Below, one piece after another: positions 6,114 to 6,523 of a DNA stretch of 6,523 nucleotides (position 1 is its first letter; each line of letters begins with the position of its first letter). Source of the DNA: Acidobacteriota bacterium (GTDB taxonomy: Bacteria > Acidobacteriota > Blastocatellia > Pyrinomonadales > Pyrinomonadaceae). The position numbers and the translations under genes were made by a program. The notes under the pieces were generated by a model. It was not told the origin of the DNA and did no database searches. It saw only the letters and a list, made by a program, of their open reading frames with translations. The DNA is taken from contig QHXL01000132.1 of the NCBI GenBank assembly GCA_003222935.1, positions 1-6,523 of the forward strand, in the 5' to 3' direction.

Positions 6114-6523
6114 AACGAACAATCATCGCATTGCTGCTTTTAACGACGACTGTGTCGGCCCAACAACGCAGCTTGAGTTCAAATACTCCGCTGCCAACGC
6201 CGACTTCAACGGGCACAGTTACTCTATCGCTTGCGGAATACAATCGTTTGAGTGAACTTGCTGCCAGGAAGCCTAAACGTGCAGAGGCCCCTCCCACACC
6301 CTACGTGTTGTCGCGCTCTGAGTTTAAGTTGCGGATTGAAGATCAATCGGTAGTTGGCACAGTAGGCATCACGGGCCAGGTACTCGATCACGGCTCGGCA
6401 AAAGTTCCACTAACAACCGGGCTCACGATCCTCGAGGCCAAACAAGCCGGCAACCCTCTTCCTCTCCTTCAAGAGCAACGCACTCACTCGGCAATCATCA
6501 ACGGGCCCGCGCCGTTCGTCGTG
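6110..6523 (+). CDS. Exported protein, paralogue of the preceding gene (3' end outside window)
   Basis: An open frame of 138 codons that continues past the window edge with no stop. It begins MKRTIIALLLLTTTVSAQQ, a textbook short signal peptide with a likely signal peptidase I cut after VSA (17). A Ser/Thr/Pro-rich linker (about 20-35) follows, then a segment (36-120) that aligns without gaps to residues 47-131 of the upstream product: about 24 of 85 positions identical, including V-x-L...EY..L, PP, L-x-R, the GL...EA...G.P..L stretch and matching hydrophobic strands. This shows common descent by duplication. Function is unknown. The 4-nt overlap and good Shine-Dalgarno sequence imply that both proteins are made together, perhaps as partners in one envelope complex, which is inference. 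Confidence 0.85.
   Translation, partial: MKRTIIALLLLTTTVSAQQRSLSSNTPLPTPTSTGTVTLSLAEYNRLSELAARKPKRAEAPPTPYVLSRSEFKLRIEDQSVVGTVGITGQVLDHGSAKVPLTTGLTILEAKQAGNPLPLLQEQRTHSAIINGPAPFVV

Overview
The window looks like a chromosomal segment from a free-living, roughly half-GC Gram-negative bacterium. An Acidobacteriota-type genome (Blastocatellia-like) is my best guess. It rests on the style of the exported protein family and on a GTGGGTGGGATTT palindromic repeat that I associate with that group. This is inference, because no rRNA or marker gene is present.

Left half (minus strand, reading right to left): a three-transmembrane MscS-type mechanosensitive channel (3585-2653), then a TetR-family regulator that closely resembles Bacillus FadR/YsiA (2570-1908), then an AMP-forming long-chain acyl-CoA ligase (1911-49). 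Regulator and ligase overlap by 4 nt (GTGA) and must be co-transcribed. A palindrome of the TGARTGARC type sits exactly at the 5' end of the regulator gene and is the obvious candidate operator. Together these suggest an autoregulated fatty-acid activation module: acyl-CoA made by the ligase would relieve repression by the regulator. The channel gene is 82 nt upstream on the same strand and may or may not share the transcript.

Centre (3586-4172): a 587-nt intergenic region between divergently transcribed genes. It holds a 95-nt REP/BIME-like palindromic element (3775-3869), a 10-bp stem-loop in the leader of the rightward gene, and no credible gene.

Right half (plus strand): two exported proteins of unknown function, overlapping by 4 nt (ATGA). 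The first is complete (646 aa) and the second runs off the window edge after 138 codons. Their N-terminal regions align without gaps over 85 residues (about 28% identity by my count), so they are tandem paralogues. The first also seems to contain further diverged copies of the same beta-rich unit. This pair is the least explained part of the window and the best candidate for something undescribed.
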